From an uncultured Bacteroidales bacterium (GTDB taxonomy: Bacteria; Bacteroidota; Bacteroidia; Bacteroidales; Bacteroidaceae), in the NCBI GenBank assembly GCA_902788315.1, contig CADAJS010000033.1, forward strand, positions 1 to 32,392: a DNA stretch of 32,392 nt. Direction: 5' to 3'. Positions 1 to 7,342 of this stretch are shown one piece after another; positions within the stretch are counted from its first letter, which is position 1, and each line of letters starts with the position of its first letter. The notes under the pieces are model-generated. The model had not been told where the DNA came from, made no database searches, and saw only the letters and a list, made by a program, of their open reading frames with translations. The translations under genes were made by a program, and so were the position numbers.

Positions 1-903
1 ATCAGCCCTCCTGCCTCTCGTCTTGCTCCTTTGGTACGTTATGCGCCCATCCTTGTACTGGGTGCAGCGGAACAAGTCCACGCTGTTCATTCCTATTAAA
101 CCAAATGAGAGCAAAAACACATCCCTTGCCAGCGTTACCCTGCTGTCCTTTGTCCTCCCATCCTCAACCTGCATAATGGCTTGCAGCTGCTCCACGCTCA
201 CGCTGCGCTTACGTGTGAGGGGCTGACGTGGCACATGGAAACGCTTAAATGGGCTGTTTGGTATGCGTATTATACCTGCATCCTCATCATTGTATTTCTC
301 CTTTGCTTTGTTATGCAGTATGCGTATGTAGCTCAAATAAAGGCTTGTTGCTCTCTCTCCCTTTGCTGGTGCTCTCTTACCCTTGGCAGGCTTGTACTGC
401 TGCTTTGGCTCATTGGCTATGTACTTGGCAAAATCCTCCAGCAGCTTAACCGTCACCTGCTGTATTGGCAGGTGGTCTGTGTGCAGGAAACGCACCAGCG
501 CATTGAGTGCCGTATCGTAGCCTTTTGCGCTGCCCCACCTGCCTTGCTCCTGCGTTTCCTCAATCACCTGCCTGCCAAACTCTATAAAGTCCAGTTCAAA
601 CACCTCATGCTGGTGCTCATAGCTTGTAATGTATTGCACCACCTCATCCACACTCATAACCTTTGCCCTCTCAACCGGCAGTGTTCCGGCTATGCGCTGG
701 TAACGCTCAATTATAGCCTTTAGCTCATCCAGTACCTGCTGGCTCTTAATCTTGTACCCCCTTGTGAGGTCTTCACGCTTAACAAACACATTGGTTGCAA
801 TGTGCCTTTTAACCCTGTTATGTGTTACACGCACCTTTACATTGTACGTGCCATCAGCTTTTTTGTGGTGTGCATACACCACCGCCTTAAATGTTACGCT
901 CAT
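1..903 (-). CDS. Tyrosine recombinase/integrase (C-terminus cut by window edge)
   Basis: A reading frame of 301 codons starts at ATG 903 and runs off the window. The translation has the Bacteroidetes integrase layout: an arm-type DNA-binding N-terminus (about residues 1-55, with the motif VYAHHKKADGTYNVKVR), a SAM-like core-binding region (about 100-230), and the beginning of the catalytic domain (about 245 onward, with ARDVFLLSFGLIGMNSVDLF). About 100 residues with the remaining catalytic residues, including the nucleophilic Tyr, would lie outside the window. Such enzymes catalyse site-specific integration and excision. Its place next to tRNA-Arg supports that att site. The usual first catalytic Arg appears to be Asn273. 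Upstream there is no clear Shine-Dalgarno site. Confidence 0.9.
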   Translation of the reverse strand, partial: MSVTFKAVVYAHHKKADGTYNVKVRVTHNRVKRHIATNVFVKREDLTRGYKIKSQQVLDELKAIIERYQRIAGTLPVERAKVMSVDEVVQYITSYEHQHEVFELDFIEFGRQVIEETQEQGRWGSAKGYDTALNALVRFLHTDHLPIQQVTVKLLEDFAKYIANEPKQQYKPAKGKRAPAKGERATSLYLSYIRILHNKAKEKYNDEDAGIIRIPNSPFKRFHVPRQPLTRKRSVSVEQLQAIMQVEDGRTKDSRVTLARDVFLLSFGLIGMNSVDLFRCTQYKDGRITYQRSKTRGRRAD

Positions 904-1039
904 ACGCTCTTGCAGATTGCTATTATATTATATAATGTGTGGCATGGCTGGAGTGCGGCTGCGTTCCACGCTGAACCACATTTGAACCACAATGCGCTGC
1001 AAATATACGGATTTTTTGCGGAAAGTGAAAATAAATTAA

Positions 1040-1066
1040 GCCAGCTTAACACTTTGTTAAACTGGC
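1040..1066 (-). terminator. Hairpin 3' of tRNA-Arg
   Basis: Inverted repeat GCCAGcTTAAC / GTTAAaCTGGC with one mismatch and a 5-base loop, 8 bases beyond the tRNA 3' end. On the minus strand it is followed by an AT-rich run, and on the plus strand by TTTT. It probably ends the tRNA transcript and may insulate the integrase gene. Confidence 0.55.
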
Positions 1067-1074
1067 TTTTGGTG

Positions 1075-1146
1075 TACCCTTGTAGGGAATCGAACCCTAA
1101 TCTGCGGAACCGGAATCCGCTATTCTATCCATTGAACTACAAGGGC
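1075..1146 (-). tRNA. tRNA-Arg (anticodon CCG)
   Basis: The minus strand folds as a complete tRNA. The acceptor GCCCTTG pairs with CAAGGGT (G-T at 1-72). The D arm is GTTC...GAAT, the anticodon stem GCGGA/TCCGC has loop TTCCGGT (anticodon CCG, reading CGG), the variable region is short, and the T arm TAGGG/CCCTA has loop TTCGATT. CCA is not encoded directly after the discriminator. No own TAnnTTTG promoter is visible in the 100 bases upstream, so it may be transcribed from the promoter at 1350-1381 through the broken tRNA half. It may be element-borne, replacing the disrupted host copy. Confidence 0.92.
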
Positions 1147-1245
1147 TTACGCTCACTTCGTTTGTTCTCTTTGCAGGCTCTTGCCAGCTACTTTCCTTTT
1201 TGTGTGCTCCAGCTCCTTTGCAGGTCGGGCTAAAATAAAGCCATC

Positions 1246-1286
1246 AGAACCGGAATCTTCCATTCTATCCATTGAACTACGGGTGC
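1246..1286 (-). pseudogene. 5' half of a second tRNA-Arg(CCG), broken in the anticodon arm
   Basis: On the minus strand from 1286 the sequence reads as a tRNA 5' half: acceptor GCACCCG, TA, the same D arm as the intact tRNA-Arg (GTTCAATGGATAGAAT), anticodon stem GAAGA and loop TTCCGGT (CCG). After TCT the expected stem partner TCTTC is lost and unrelated sequence follows; no T arm or acceptor 3' strand can be found. Two stems cannot form, so it cannot be a working tRNA. It sits about 64 bases downstream of a good minus-strand promoter, which suggests that this was the original host gene. Confidence 0.75.
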
Positions 1287-1349
1287 ATCTTTTGACGATT
1301 CAGGTGTGCGGCTTGCCGCACAAAAGCATCGCAATCATCTTTTCGTCTG

Positions 1350-1381
1350 CAAAGGTACGAATAAGCGAGGAAAGCACCAAA
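1350..1381 (-). promoter_or_regulatory. Promoter toward the tRNA-Arg locus
   Basis: On the minus strand TTTG (1381-1378), a spacer of 20 bases and TACCTTTG (1357-1350) match the Bacteroidetes -33/-7 consensus. It points at the broken tRNA (5' end 1286) and the intact tRNA (1146). The -33 box and part of the -7 box lie inside the 88-bp repeat. In the upstream copy the -7 box reads TACCTCTG and is probably weaker. Confidence 0.65.
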
Positions 1382-1533
1382 CGAAAGAACACCTTTTTTC
1401 GTTTTGAGCTTTCGAGCGGAAGTACTTTCGACGTAGTCAGAGGTACGAATAAGCGAGGAAAGCACCAAACGAAAGAACACCTTTTTTCGTTTTGAGCTTT
1501 CGAGCGGAAGTACTTTCGACGTAGTCAGAGGTA
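1353..1533. repeat. 88-bp tandem direct repeat, just over two copies
   Basis: The sequence from 1353 recurs at 1441 with a period of 88 bases and apparently without mismatch; a third start (AGGTA, 1529-1533) breaks off when AGGTATGCG diverges. The period is not a multiple of three and no gene is supported here. The unit contains several CGAAAG/CTTTCG motifs and the -33 part of the minus-strand promoter. Confidence 0.95.
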
Positions 1534-1727
1534 TGCGCCAGGCCCTTTGGGACGCTTCTGCCACGAAGTGGTGTTGAAGAATAATCGAAGATTGATTCGA
1601 TGCCAAATGGTTTGATTGGCATTTCATTATCCTGCACATCATGAAAGCAAATTCTGCGATTATCTTCACTTTTTAACATAAAATGTGCCTCGAAATACAT
1701 TCGCAAGCTAAGTTTTTTGCCGAAAAG
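1534..1727. other. Non-coding stretch upstream of asnA
   Basis: No gene is supported between the tandem repeat and the asnA promoter; minus-strand open frames here run into the repeat and have no family features. The only structure seen is an inverted repeat ATGCCAA / TTGGCAT at 1600-1622 with a 9-base loop, of unknown role. Confidence 0.5.
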
Positions 1728-1759
1728 TTTGACAGGATGAAATAAAAGATGTATCTTTG
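1728..1759 (+). promoter_or_regulatory. asnA promoter
   Basis: TTTG at 1728-1731, a 20-base spacer and TATCTTTG at 1752-1759 match the Bacteroidetes housekeeping promoter consensus. The asnA start codon is about 40 bases downstream, so the expected leader is roughly 33 bases. Confidence 0.85.
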
Positions 1760-1799
1760 CGAATCAATATGACACAAACACCAAATAGAAAAGTACGTC

Positions 1800-2837
1800 A
1801 TGAGTAAATTATCGAAGCCTGAGGGGTATCGTGCACTGCTCGACCTTAAACAGACAGAGATGGCCATAAAGAAGATCAAGGATTATTTCTTGAGCAGTCT
1901 CAGCACCGAATTGCGTCTCCGTCGGGTGACGGCTCCGCTGTTTGTCCTGCGCGGGCTGGGTATCAATGATGACCTGAACGGTGTGGAGCGTCCGGTGTCC
2001 TTCCCCATCAAGGATATGGGCGAGTCGGTGGCCGAGGTGGTTCACAGCCTGGCAAAGTGGAAACGCCTGACGCTGGCCGAATACGAGATTGCCCCAGGCT
2101 TTGGTATCGTCACGGACATGAATGCCATCCGAGCCGACGAGGAACTGGACAACCTGCATAGCCTCTATGTGGATCAGTGGGACTGGGAACGAGTACTGCG
2201 TCGCGAGGACCGCAACCTGGCTTATCTGAAGAAAATCGTACGTAAGATATACAGTGCCATCCTGCGCACCGAGTTCTATATCTGCGAGACATACCCTCAA
2301 CTGGAACCTTATTTACCCGAGGATATCTTCTTCATACACAGCGAAGAGCTGCGTCGCATGTATCCTGATGCCACACCCAAAGAGCGCGAGGATCTCATCT
2401 GCCGGAAACACGGTGCGGTGTTCATCATCGGTATCGGCGGCAAGTTGGCCGACGGGAAGGAACACGACCAGCGTGCACCCGACTATGATGACTGGAGCAC
2501 ACCCAACGAGGACGGCTTCGAGGGGCTGAATGGCGACCTGCTCATTTGGTATCCAGTGTTGGGACGCAGCGTGGAGCTAAGCAGCATGGGCATCCGTGTG
2601 GATGAGGAGACGTTGCGGCGCCAACTGGCCATTCAGGGGAAAGAGGAGCGCAGCACACTCTATTTCCATCGTCGCCTGCTCGAAGGCACGCTGCCACAGA
2701 GCATCGGCGGAGGTATCGGGCAGAGCCGCCTGTGCATGATTCTGCTCCACAAGGGCCATATCGGCGAGACACAGGCAAGCATCTGGCCCACCGAGATGCG
2801 CTGCGAGTGCCGTAAGGCTGGGATGATACTGATTTAG
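1800..2837 (+). CDS. asnA: Aspartate-ammonia ligase (asparagine synthetase A)
   Basis: A 345-residue protein with the sequence character of AsnA throughout (MSKLSKPEGYRALLDLKQTE at the start; the family is about 330-345 residues). AsnA makes asparagine from aspartate, ammonia and ATP, producing AMP and PPi, in the cytoplasm. It has a class II aminoacyl-tRNA synthetase-like fold. The C-terminal GGGIGQSRLCMILL segment fits the Gly/Arg motif that binds ATP in that fold. It has its own promoter at 1728-1759 and appears to be transcribed alone. The start is the first in-frame ATG after the promoter; an upstream ATG at 1769 quickly meets a stop. Confidence 0.96.
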   Translation: MSKLSKPEGYRALLDLKQTEMAIKKIKDYFLSSLSTELRLRRVTAPLFVLRGLGINDDLNGVERPVSFPIKDMGESVAEVVHSLAKWKRLTLAEYEIAPGFGIVTDMNAIRADEELDNLHSLYVDQWDWERVLRREDRNLAYLKKIVRKIYSAILRTEFYICETYPQLEPYLPEDIFFIHSEELRRMYPDATPKEREDLICRKHGAVFIIGIGGKLADGKEHDQRAPDYDDWSTPNEDGFEGLNGDLLIWYPVLGRSVELSSMGIRVDEETLRRQLAIQGKEERSTLYFHRRLLEGTLPQSIGGGIGQSRLCMILLHKGHIGETQASIWPTEMRCECRKAGMILI

Positions 2838-2885
2838 TGCTTTCAGACGAAAGGTATTCATGGCGTGTTAACTGCGCTTTAATGT

Positions 2886-2937
2886 GTAAGTTGAGGTTCG
2901 GGGGCCGAGGGGCTATAACCTTGGACCTCAGACTTAC
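2886..2937 (+). other. Structured leader upstream of the TonB-dependent receptor
   Basis: A 52-base fold is visible: outer stem GTAAG/CTTAC continued by TGAGGT/ACCTCA, a one-sided bulge TCGGGGG, and an inner stem CCGAGG/CCTTGG (one G-T) closing loop GGCTATAA. It ends 34 bases before the receptor ATG. No U-run follows, so it is not a simple terminator of asnA. No cobalamin-box sequence was recognised. It may be a cis-regulatory RNA or a protein-binding site. Confidence 0.4.
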
Positions 2938-2971
2938 CGATTCATAACATAATTTCATTAACCATTTAAAC

Positions 2972-5068
2972 ATGTACGACAGAAAAGGTAATGTAACGAC
3001 CCGTGTGGTCAAGTGGACTCACTTCGAGAACCGCGGTTACTGTGCTTTTGCCAGCCTGAAGCGCGTGGTGTGCATCGGTGTGCTGAGCGCCGCCACCCTG
3101 AGCATTGCTGCCAGAGCCGAGGAGACTAAGGGAACGACTGCCACACAGCAACCTCGTCACGACGAGGAACTGGAGCAGCGGATGGACGAAGTGACGGTCA
3201 CGGGCACACTGGCGCCGCTGACTCAGTTACAGGCGGCACGCATCGTGAGTGTACTCAGTCGTTCCGACATAGAACGAGCGGGAGTACAGAGTGTAAACGA
3301 TCTATTCAAATTAGTCTCGGGCGTCGATGTCCGTCAGCGCGGAGGCTTTGGTATTCAGACGGACATCAGCATCGATGGCGGCACCTTTGACCAGATGACT
3401 TTCCTGCTCAACGGTGTGAACATCTCCAACCCACATACCGGACATCTTGCAGCCGACTTCCCAGTGAGCATCAGCGATATTGAGCGCATTGAGATATTGG
3501 AAGGCGCGGCCAGCCGTGTGTATGGAGGTACGGCCTTTGGTGGAGCCATCAATATCGTGACACGCCATGACAAGTCACCATCGGCATCGGTGGGAGTGCG
3601 AGGAGGGTCCTATGGAACGTTTGATGCCGAGGGCCGAGGCACCATTCGACTGGCAAACGTGAACCATCGCCTCAGCGGTGGCGGTGGGCGTAGCGACGGC
3701 GGGACCACCAACAGTGATTGGCGCAAGGGGCAGATGTTCTATCAAGGCGACTTTGCCCACCGCGACTTCACGCTCGACTGGCAGTTCGGCATGAGCAAGA
3801 AAGCCTATGGTGCCAATACGTTCTACAGTGCCTCATATCCCGATCAATATGAGCGCAACGAACGATATCTCGCCAGCATCAGCGCCGAAACGAATGGCGT
3901 GTTCCACTTCACGCCGAAGGTATATTGGAATCGTACGTACGATAACTTCGAACTGGTGCGTGGCGAACGCTTTGGCGAGAACTTCCACCAGGTGGACGTC
4001 TATGGAGCACAGGCGGGCGGACACTTCAGCTGGATTGGCGGGCGCACGGCAGTCTCGGCCGAGATACGCCAGGAGGGTATCCTGAGCACCAGCCTCGGAC
4101 ACGACCTCGACCCCGCCTCTTACGTGCACGTGCGTAATAATAAAGGTATCAACTACACCCGTGAAGACAATCGCACCAACGTTTCCTTCTCGCTCGAGCA
4201 TAATGTGTTGCTCGAACGCTGGACGCTGAGCGCCGGCCTGCTCTCCAATATGAACACGAGCGTGGACCACCACTTCCGCCTCTATCCCGGTGTGGACATC
4301 GCCTACCGTCCCGCCTCGCGGTGGAAGATCTCACTCTCCTACAACAAAGGCTTCCGTCTGCCCACGTTCACCGACCTCTATTACAAGAGTCCCACCCACA
4401 ATGGCAATGCCGGACTGCGTCCCGAGGTGAACCACTCCACGCAGCTCGGCGTGCAATACAGTCACCAGGGCATCACCGGCACGGTGCGCGGATTCTACCA
4501 TCGCGGCCATCGGCTCATTGACTGGGTGATGCGGTCGGCCGACGACACTTATCATAGTGCCAACTTCAATCTGGACAACGCCGGCGTGCAGGGCGAACTG
4601 AAGATCGACTTCCCGCAGCTGCTGGGCCGCGACATCTTCCTGCAGCACTTTCGCTTAGGCTATACGTACATGCATCAGGAGCGATTTGACCACAGCGTGG
4701 TCTATCGCAGCAATTATGCAATGGAGTACCTGCGCCACAAGCTGGTGGCCTCGCTTCACCACCGCATTGTGTCGCGACTTACGGCCACATGGGACCTGCG
4801 CTGGCAAGACCGTATGGGCAACTACATCCGCTACGGCACCACTTACATCGATCCTGCCACAGGATACCTGCGTGGGCAGAGCACGGGTGAGCTGGTCCCC
4901 TACTCGCCTATTGCCACGCTCGACGTGAAGCTGCAGTGGACAGCCCCCCGCTATCGACTGTTCGTCGAAGGTACCAACGTCACCGCACGTCGCTATTATG
5001 ATCTCTCCGGTGTGCGGCAGCCTGGAGCCTGGGTAATGGCCGGTGTCTCGGTCAATCTGCTCCCCTAA
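2972..5068 (+). CDS. TonB-dependent outer-membrane receptor (BtuB/CirA-like)
   Basis: A 698-residue protein with a TonB box-like DEVTVTG (72-78), a plug domain (about 85-200, with DLFKLVSGVDVRQRGGFG and IERIEILEGAASRVYGGTA) and a long C-terminal beta-barrel with alternating aromatic strands. Such receptors take up large or scarce ligands (cobalamin, siderophores, sugars) across the outer membrane using TonB energy. The ligand cannot be read from the sequence. Before the hydrophobic export segment (about 33-48, ending AARA) there is a polar N-terminal extension with NRGYCAFASLKR, seen in other Bacteroidales receptors. There is no carboxypeptidase-regulatory domain and no SusD partner, so it is not a SusC pair. 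The leader at 2886-2937 may control it. Confidence 0.9.
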   Translation: MYDRKGNVTTRVVKWTHFENRGYCAFASLKRVVCIGVLSAATLSIAARAEETKGTTATQQPRHDEELEQRMDEVTVTGTLAPLTQLQAARIVSVLSRSDIERAGVQSVNDLFKLVSGVDVRQRGGFGIQTDISIDGGTFDQMTFLLNGVNISNPHTGHLAADFPVSISDIERIEILEGAASRVYGGTAFGGAINIVTRHDKSPSASVGVRGGSYGTFDAEGRGTIRLANVNHRLSGGGGRSDGGTTNSDWRKGQMFYQGDFAHRDFTLDWQFGMSKKAYGANTFYSASYPDQYERNERYLASISAETNGVFHFTPKVYWNRTYDNFELVRGERFGENFHQVDVYGAQAGGHFSWIGGRTAVSAEIRQEGILSTSLGHDLDPASYVHVRNNKGINYTREDNRTNVSFSLEHNVLLERWTLSAGLLSNMNTSVDHHFRLYPGVDIAYRPASRWKISLSYNKGFRLPTFTDLYYKSPTHNGNAGLRPEVNHSTQLGVQYSHQGITGTVRGFYHRGHRLIDWVMRSADDTYHSANFNLDNAGVQGELKIDFPQLLGRDIFLQHFRLGYTYMHQERFDHSVVYRSNYAMEYLRHKLVASLHHRIVSRLTATWDLRWQDRMGNYIRYGTTYIDPATGYLRGQSTGELVPYSPIATLDVKLQWTAPRYRLFVEGTNVTARRYYDLSGVRQPGAWVMAGVSVNLLP

Positions 5069-5085
5069 TCCACACAATACGTTCG

Positions 5086-5114
5086 AGCAAGGGATGCCCC
5101 TCCCCTTGCTTTTA
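5086..5114 (+). terminator. Rho-independent terminator of the receptor gene
   Basis: Perfect stem AGCAAGGG / CCCTTGCT followed by TTTTA, 17 bases after the receptor stop codon. Confidence 0.8.
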
Positions 5115-5124
5115 CTCCACTTTT

Positions 5125-5177
5125 TACTTCCTCTTCCTCCGAAATATCAAACGATATTGTACAAGGGAGAGGAAGTA
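5125..5177. other. Nested inverted repeat between receptor and transketolase
   Basis: Outer arms TACTTCCTCT (5125-5134) and AGAGGAAGTA (5168-5177) are perfect complements. Inside them ATATC-AAAC-GATAT forms a second hairpin. It ends 23 bases upstream of the tkt -33 box. It could be a second terminator (T-rich before, A-rich after, so bidirectional) or an operator. Confidence 0.4.
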
Positions 5178-5200
5178 CCGTAAAAAAGCACGTCTCGCAT

Positions 5201-5231
5201 TTTGTACATTCTGAATTAATGTGTAACTTTG
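5201..5231 (+). promoter_or_regulatory. Transketolase operon promoter
   Basis: TTTG (5201-5204), a 19-base spacer and TAACTTTG (5224-5231) match the Bacteroidetes consensus. The -7 box overlaps a possible TTG codon at 5229, which rules that codon out as the start. Confidence 0.85.
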
Positions 5232-5279
5232 TCACGAGAAATATGTGACAAAGTCAAATATAACGCTGAAATATATTCC

Positions 5280-7301
5280 ATGAACGAGATTAAGACGATG
5301 AACCGCGCGGCAGATAACATCCGCATCCTGGCCGCTTCAATGGTAGAAAAGGCAAAGAGTGGTCACCCCGGAGGTGCCATGGGCGGTGCCGATTTCATCA
5401 ATGTGCTCTATGCCGAGCACCTTGTCTATGACCCCGATTGTCCCAATTGGGAGGGGCGCGACCGTTTTTTCCTCGACCCCGGGCACATGTCTCCCATGCT
5501 CTATGCACAGCTTACGCTGACGGGCCACTACCGTATGGACGAAATCATGCAGCTGCGTCAGTGGGGCTCCCCCACTCCGGGTCATCCCGAACGCTGTGTC
5601 GAGCGAGGCATTGAAAACAGTTCCGGGCCGTTGGGTCAGGGACATGCCTATGCCGTAGGCGCTGCCATTGCTGCCAAGTTCCTCGCTGCACGCACCGGTA
5701 ATCCGACCTTTGCCCGCGAGACCATCTATGCCTACATCAGCGACGGCGGCATTCAGGAGGAGGTGAGCCTTGGCGCAGCACGCACAGCAGGAACGCTGGG
5801 ACTGGATAATCTCGTGATGTTCTATGATGCCAATGACATACAGCTATCCACCGAGACGCGCGTCGTGAGCAGCGAAGACGTGGCTGCACGCTACCGTGCC
5901 TTGGGATGGGAGGTGACCGAGATTGACGGCAACGACGTGGCCCAGATACGCCAGGCTCTCGACTGGGCCAAGGCCGTTCAGGGTTCTCCGGCTCTCATCA
6001 TCGGCCACTGCGTGATGGGCAAGGGAGCCCTGCAGGCCGATGGTTCCAGCTATGAGCGCACCTGCAAGACCCACGGTGCGCCGTTGGGCGGTGACGCCTA
6101 TCGAAATACTATCACCCATCTGGGCGGCGACCCAGACCAGCCGTTTGTGGTATTTCCCGAGGTTGCAGACCTTTACGTCCGTCGGCGTGAAGCGTTGCAT
6201 GAACTCGTCGAGGGTCGTCGCCAGGAGGAAAAGAGATGGGGCGAAGCGAATCCCGAGAAGGCCTCTGCACTGGCCGATTGGCTTGCAGGACGTCTCCCCG
6301 ACCTCGACTGGAACGTGGAACAGAAGGTAGACGACGCCACCCGCAACGCCTCCTCGCGCTGCCTGGCCATGCTTGCCCAGCACATGCCCAATATGATATG
6401 CGCCTCGGCCGACCTCTCTAATTCGGATAAGACCGACGGTTTCCTGAAGCAGACACGTGCCATCCAGCGTGGCGACTTTGGCGGTGCCTTCCTGCAGGCC
6501 GGTGTGTCGGAACTCACGATGGCCTGCCTCTGCATCGGAATGATGCTGCATGGCGGCGTCGTGGCAGCTTGTGCCACCTTCTTCGTCTTCAGCGACTATA
6601 TGAAACCTGCCATCCGCATGGCTGCACTGATGCAGCTGCCTGTGAAGTTCATTTTCTCGCACGATGCTTTCCGTGTGGGCGAGGACGGCCCCACCCATGA
6701 GCCCGTGGAGCAGGAAGCCCAGCTGCGCCTCATGGAGAAGTTGCACAATCACAGTGGCAATCCTTCGATGCTCGTGCTGCGTCCTGCCGACAGCCAGGCC
6801 ACGACACATTGCTGGCGTATGGCGATGGAGAACCTGTCGTCGCCCACAGCCCTTATCCTCAGCCGTCAGACCATTGAGAGCTTGCCTGCCGACACACCGT
6901 ATGAGAACACGTGCCGGGGAGCCTATGTGGTAGGCGAGAGCGACGCCGAGTATGATGTCATCCTGCTGGGCAATGGTTCCGAGGTGAGCACTCTCTGCGC
7001 CGGTGCGCGTCTGCTCCGTGCCGACGGAGTGCGAGTGCGCGTGGTGAGCGTGCCCAGTGAGGGACTCTTCCGCCAGCAGCCAGAAGAATATCAGCAGCAG
7101 GTGTTGCCTGCCGGAAGCCTTGTCTTCGGTCTCACGGCCGGTCTGCCCGTAGCCCTCGAGGGCCTGCTGCGCAGTGCTGCTCCAAGCAGCCGCATCTGGG
7201 GACTTGAGAGCTTCGGCTTCTCGGCACCCTATAAGGTACTCGACGAGAAGCTGGGATTCACCGCCCAGAATGTATATCAGCAAGTGAAGAATATGTTGTA
7301 A
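5280..7301 (+). CDS. tkt: Transketolase
   Basis: A 673-residue thiamine-diphosphate enzyme moving two-carbon ketol units between sugar phosphates in the pentose phosphate pathway, in the cytoplasm. The N-terminal ThDP domain has SGHPGG (27-32), GPLGQG (116-121) and a cofactor/metal motif SDGG...N (154-157 with Asn185). In this motif Ser replaces the first Gly of the usual GDG. The pyrimidine-binding domain (about 370-540) carries DAFRVGEDGPTHEPVEQ, and a C-terminal domain follows. ATG 5280 is chosen because the in-frame extension to 5229 overlaps the promoter; MNRAADNIR at 5298 is possible. It is followed after 41 bases by rpiB, the next enzyme of the same branch. Confidence 0.95.
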   Translation: MNEIKTMNRAADNIRILAASMVEKAKSGHPGGAMGGADFINVLYAEHLVYDPDCPNWEGRDRFFLDPGHMSPMLYAQLTLTGHYRMDEIMQLRQWGSPTPGHPERCVERGIENSSGPLGQGHAYAVGAAIAAKFLAARTGNPTFARETIYAYISDGGIQEEVSLGAARTAGTLGLDNLVMFYDANDIQLSTETRVVSSEDVAARYRALGWEVTEIDGNDVAQIRQALDWAKAVQGSPALIIGHCVMGKGALQADGSSYERTCKTHGAPLGGDAYRNTITHLGGDPDQPFVVFPEVADLYVRRREALHELVEGRRQEEKRWGEANPEKASALADWLAGRLPDLDWNVEQKVDDATRNASSRCLAMLAQHMPNMICASADLSNSDKTDGFLKQTRAIQRGDFGGAFLQAGVSELTMACLCIGMMLHGGVVAACATFFVFSDYMKPAIRMAALMQLPVKFIFSHDAFRVGEDGPTHEPVEQEAQLRLMEKLHNHSGNPSMLVLRPADSQATTHCWRMAMENLSSPTALILSRQTIESLPADTPYENTCRGAYVVGESDAEYDVILLGNGSEVSTLCAGARLLRADGVRVRVVSVPSEGLFRQQPEEYQQQVLPAGSLVFGLTAGLPVALEGLLRSAAPSSRIWGLESFGFSAPYKVLDEKLGFTAQNVYQQVKNML

Positions 7302-7342
7302 ACCCTCTCCCCTCGCAACCCAGATAAAGAAATCATCCGCTC

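Larger units (their letters stand above)
1..1256. mobile_element. End of an integrated element at tRNA-Arg(CCG)
   Basis: The left part of the window looks like one end of an integrative element. It contains a Bacteroidetes-type tyrosine integrase (1-903, minus) and an intact tRNA-Arg(CCG) at 1075-1146. The junction with host DNA is placed in a second tRNA-Arg(CCG), of which only the 5' half (1246-1286) remains. Both tRNAs share the core GATTCCGGTTC across the anticodon loop, a plausible crossover site. The rest of the element and its other end lie outside the window, so its class (conjugative element, genomic island or prophage) cannot be told. The boundary is inferred. Confidence 0.5.

Noticed and set aside
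23..985. Several plus-strand frames in the first kilobase
   Set aside because: They lie antisense to the integrase gene and encode Leu/Cys-rich text without family features.
1353..1533. CRISPR array
   Set aside because: Only two adjoining 88-bp copies, without spacers and with no cas genes.
2838..2971. Cobalamin riboswitch before the BtuB-like receptor
   Set aside because: The leader is too short and lacks a recognisable B12 box; only the small fold at 2886-2937 is seen.
5229..5279. Start of transketolase at TTG 5229
   Set aside because: The codon overlaps the -7 promoter box, so it would not be in the transcript.
5844..7283. Minus-strand open frame of 479 codons over transketolase
   Set aside because: Antisense shadow of tkt, no recognisable motif.
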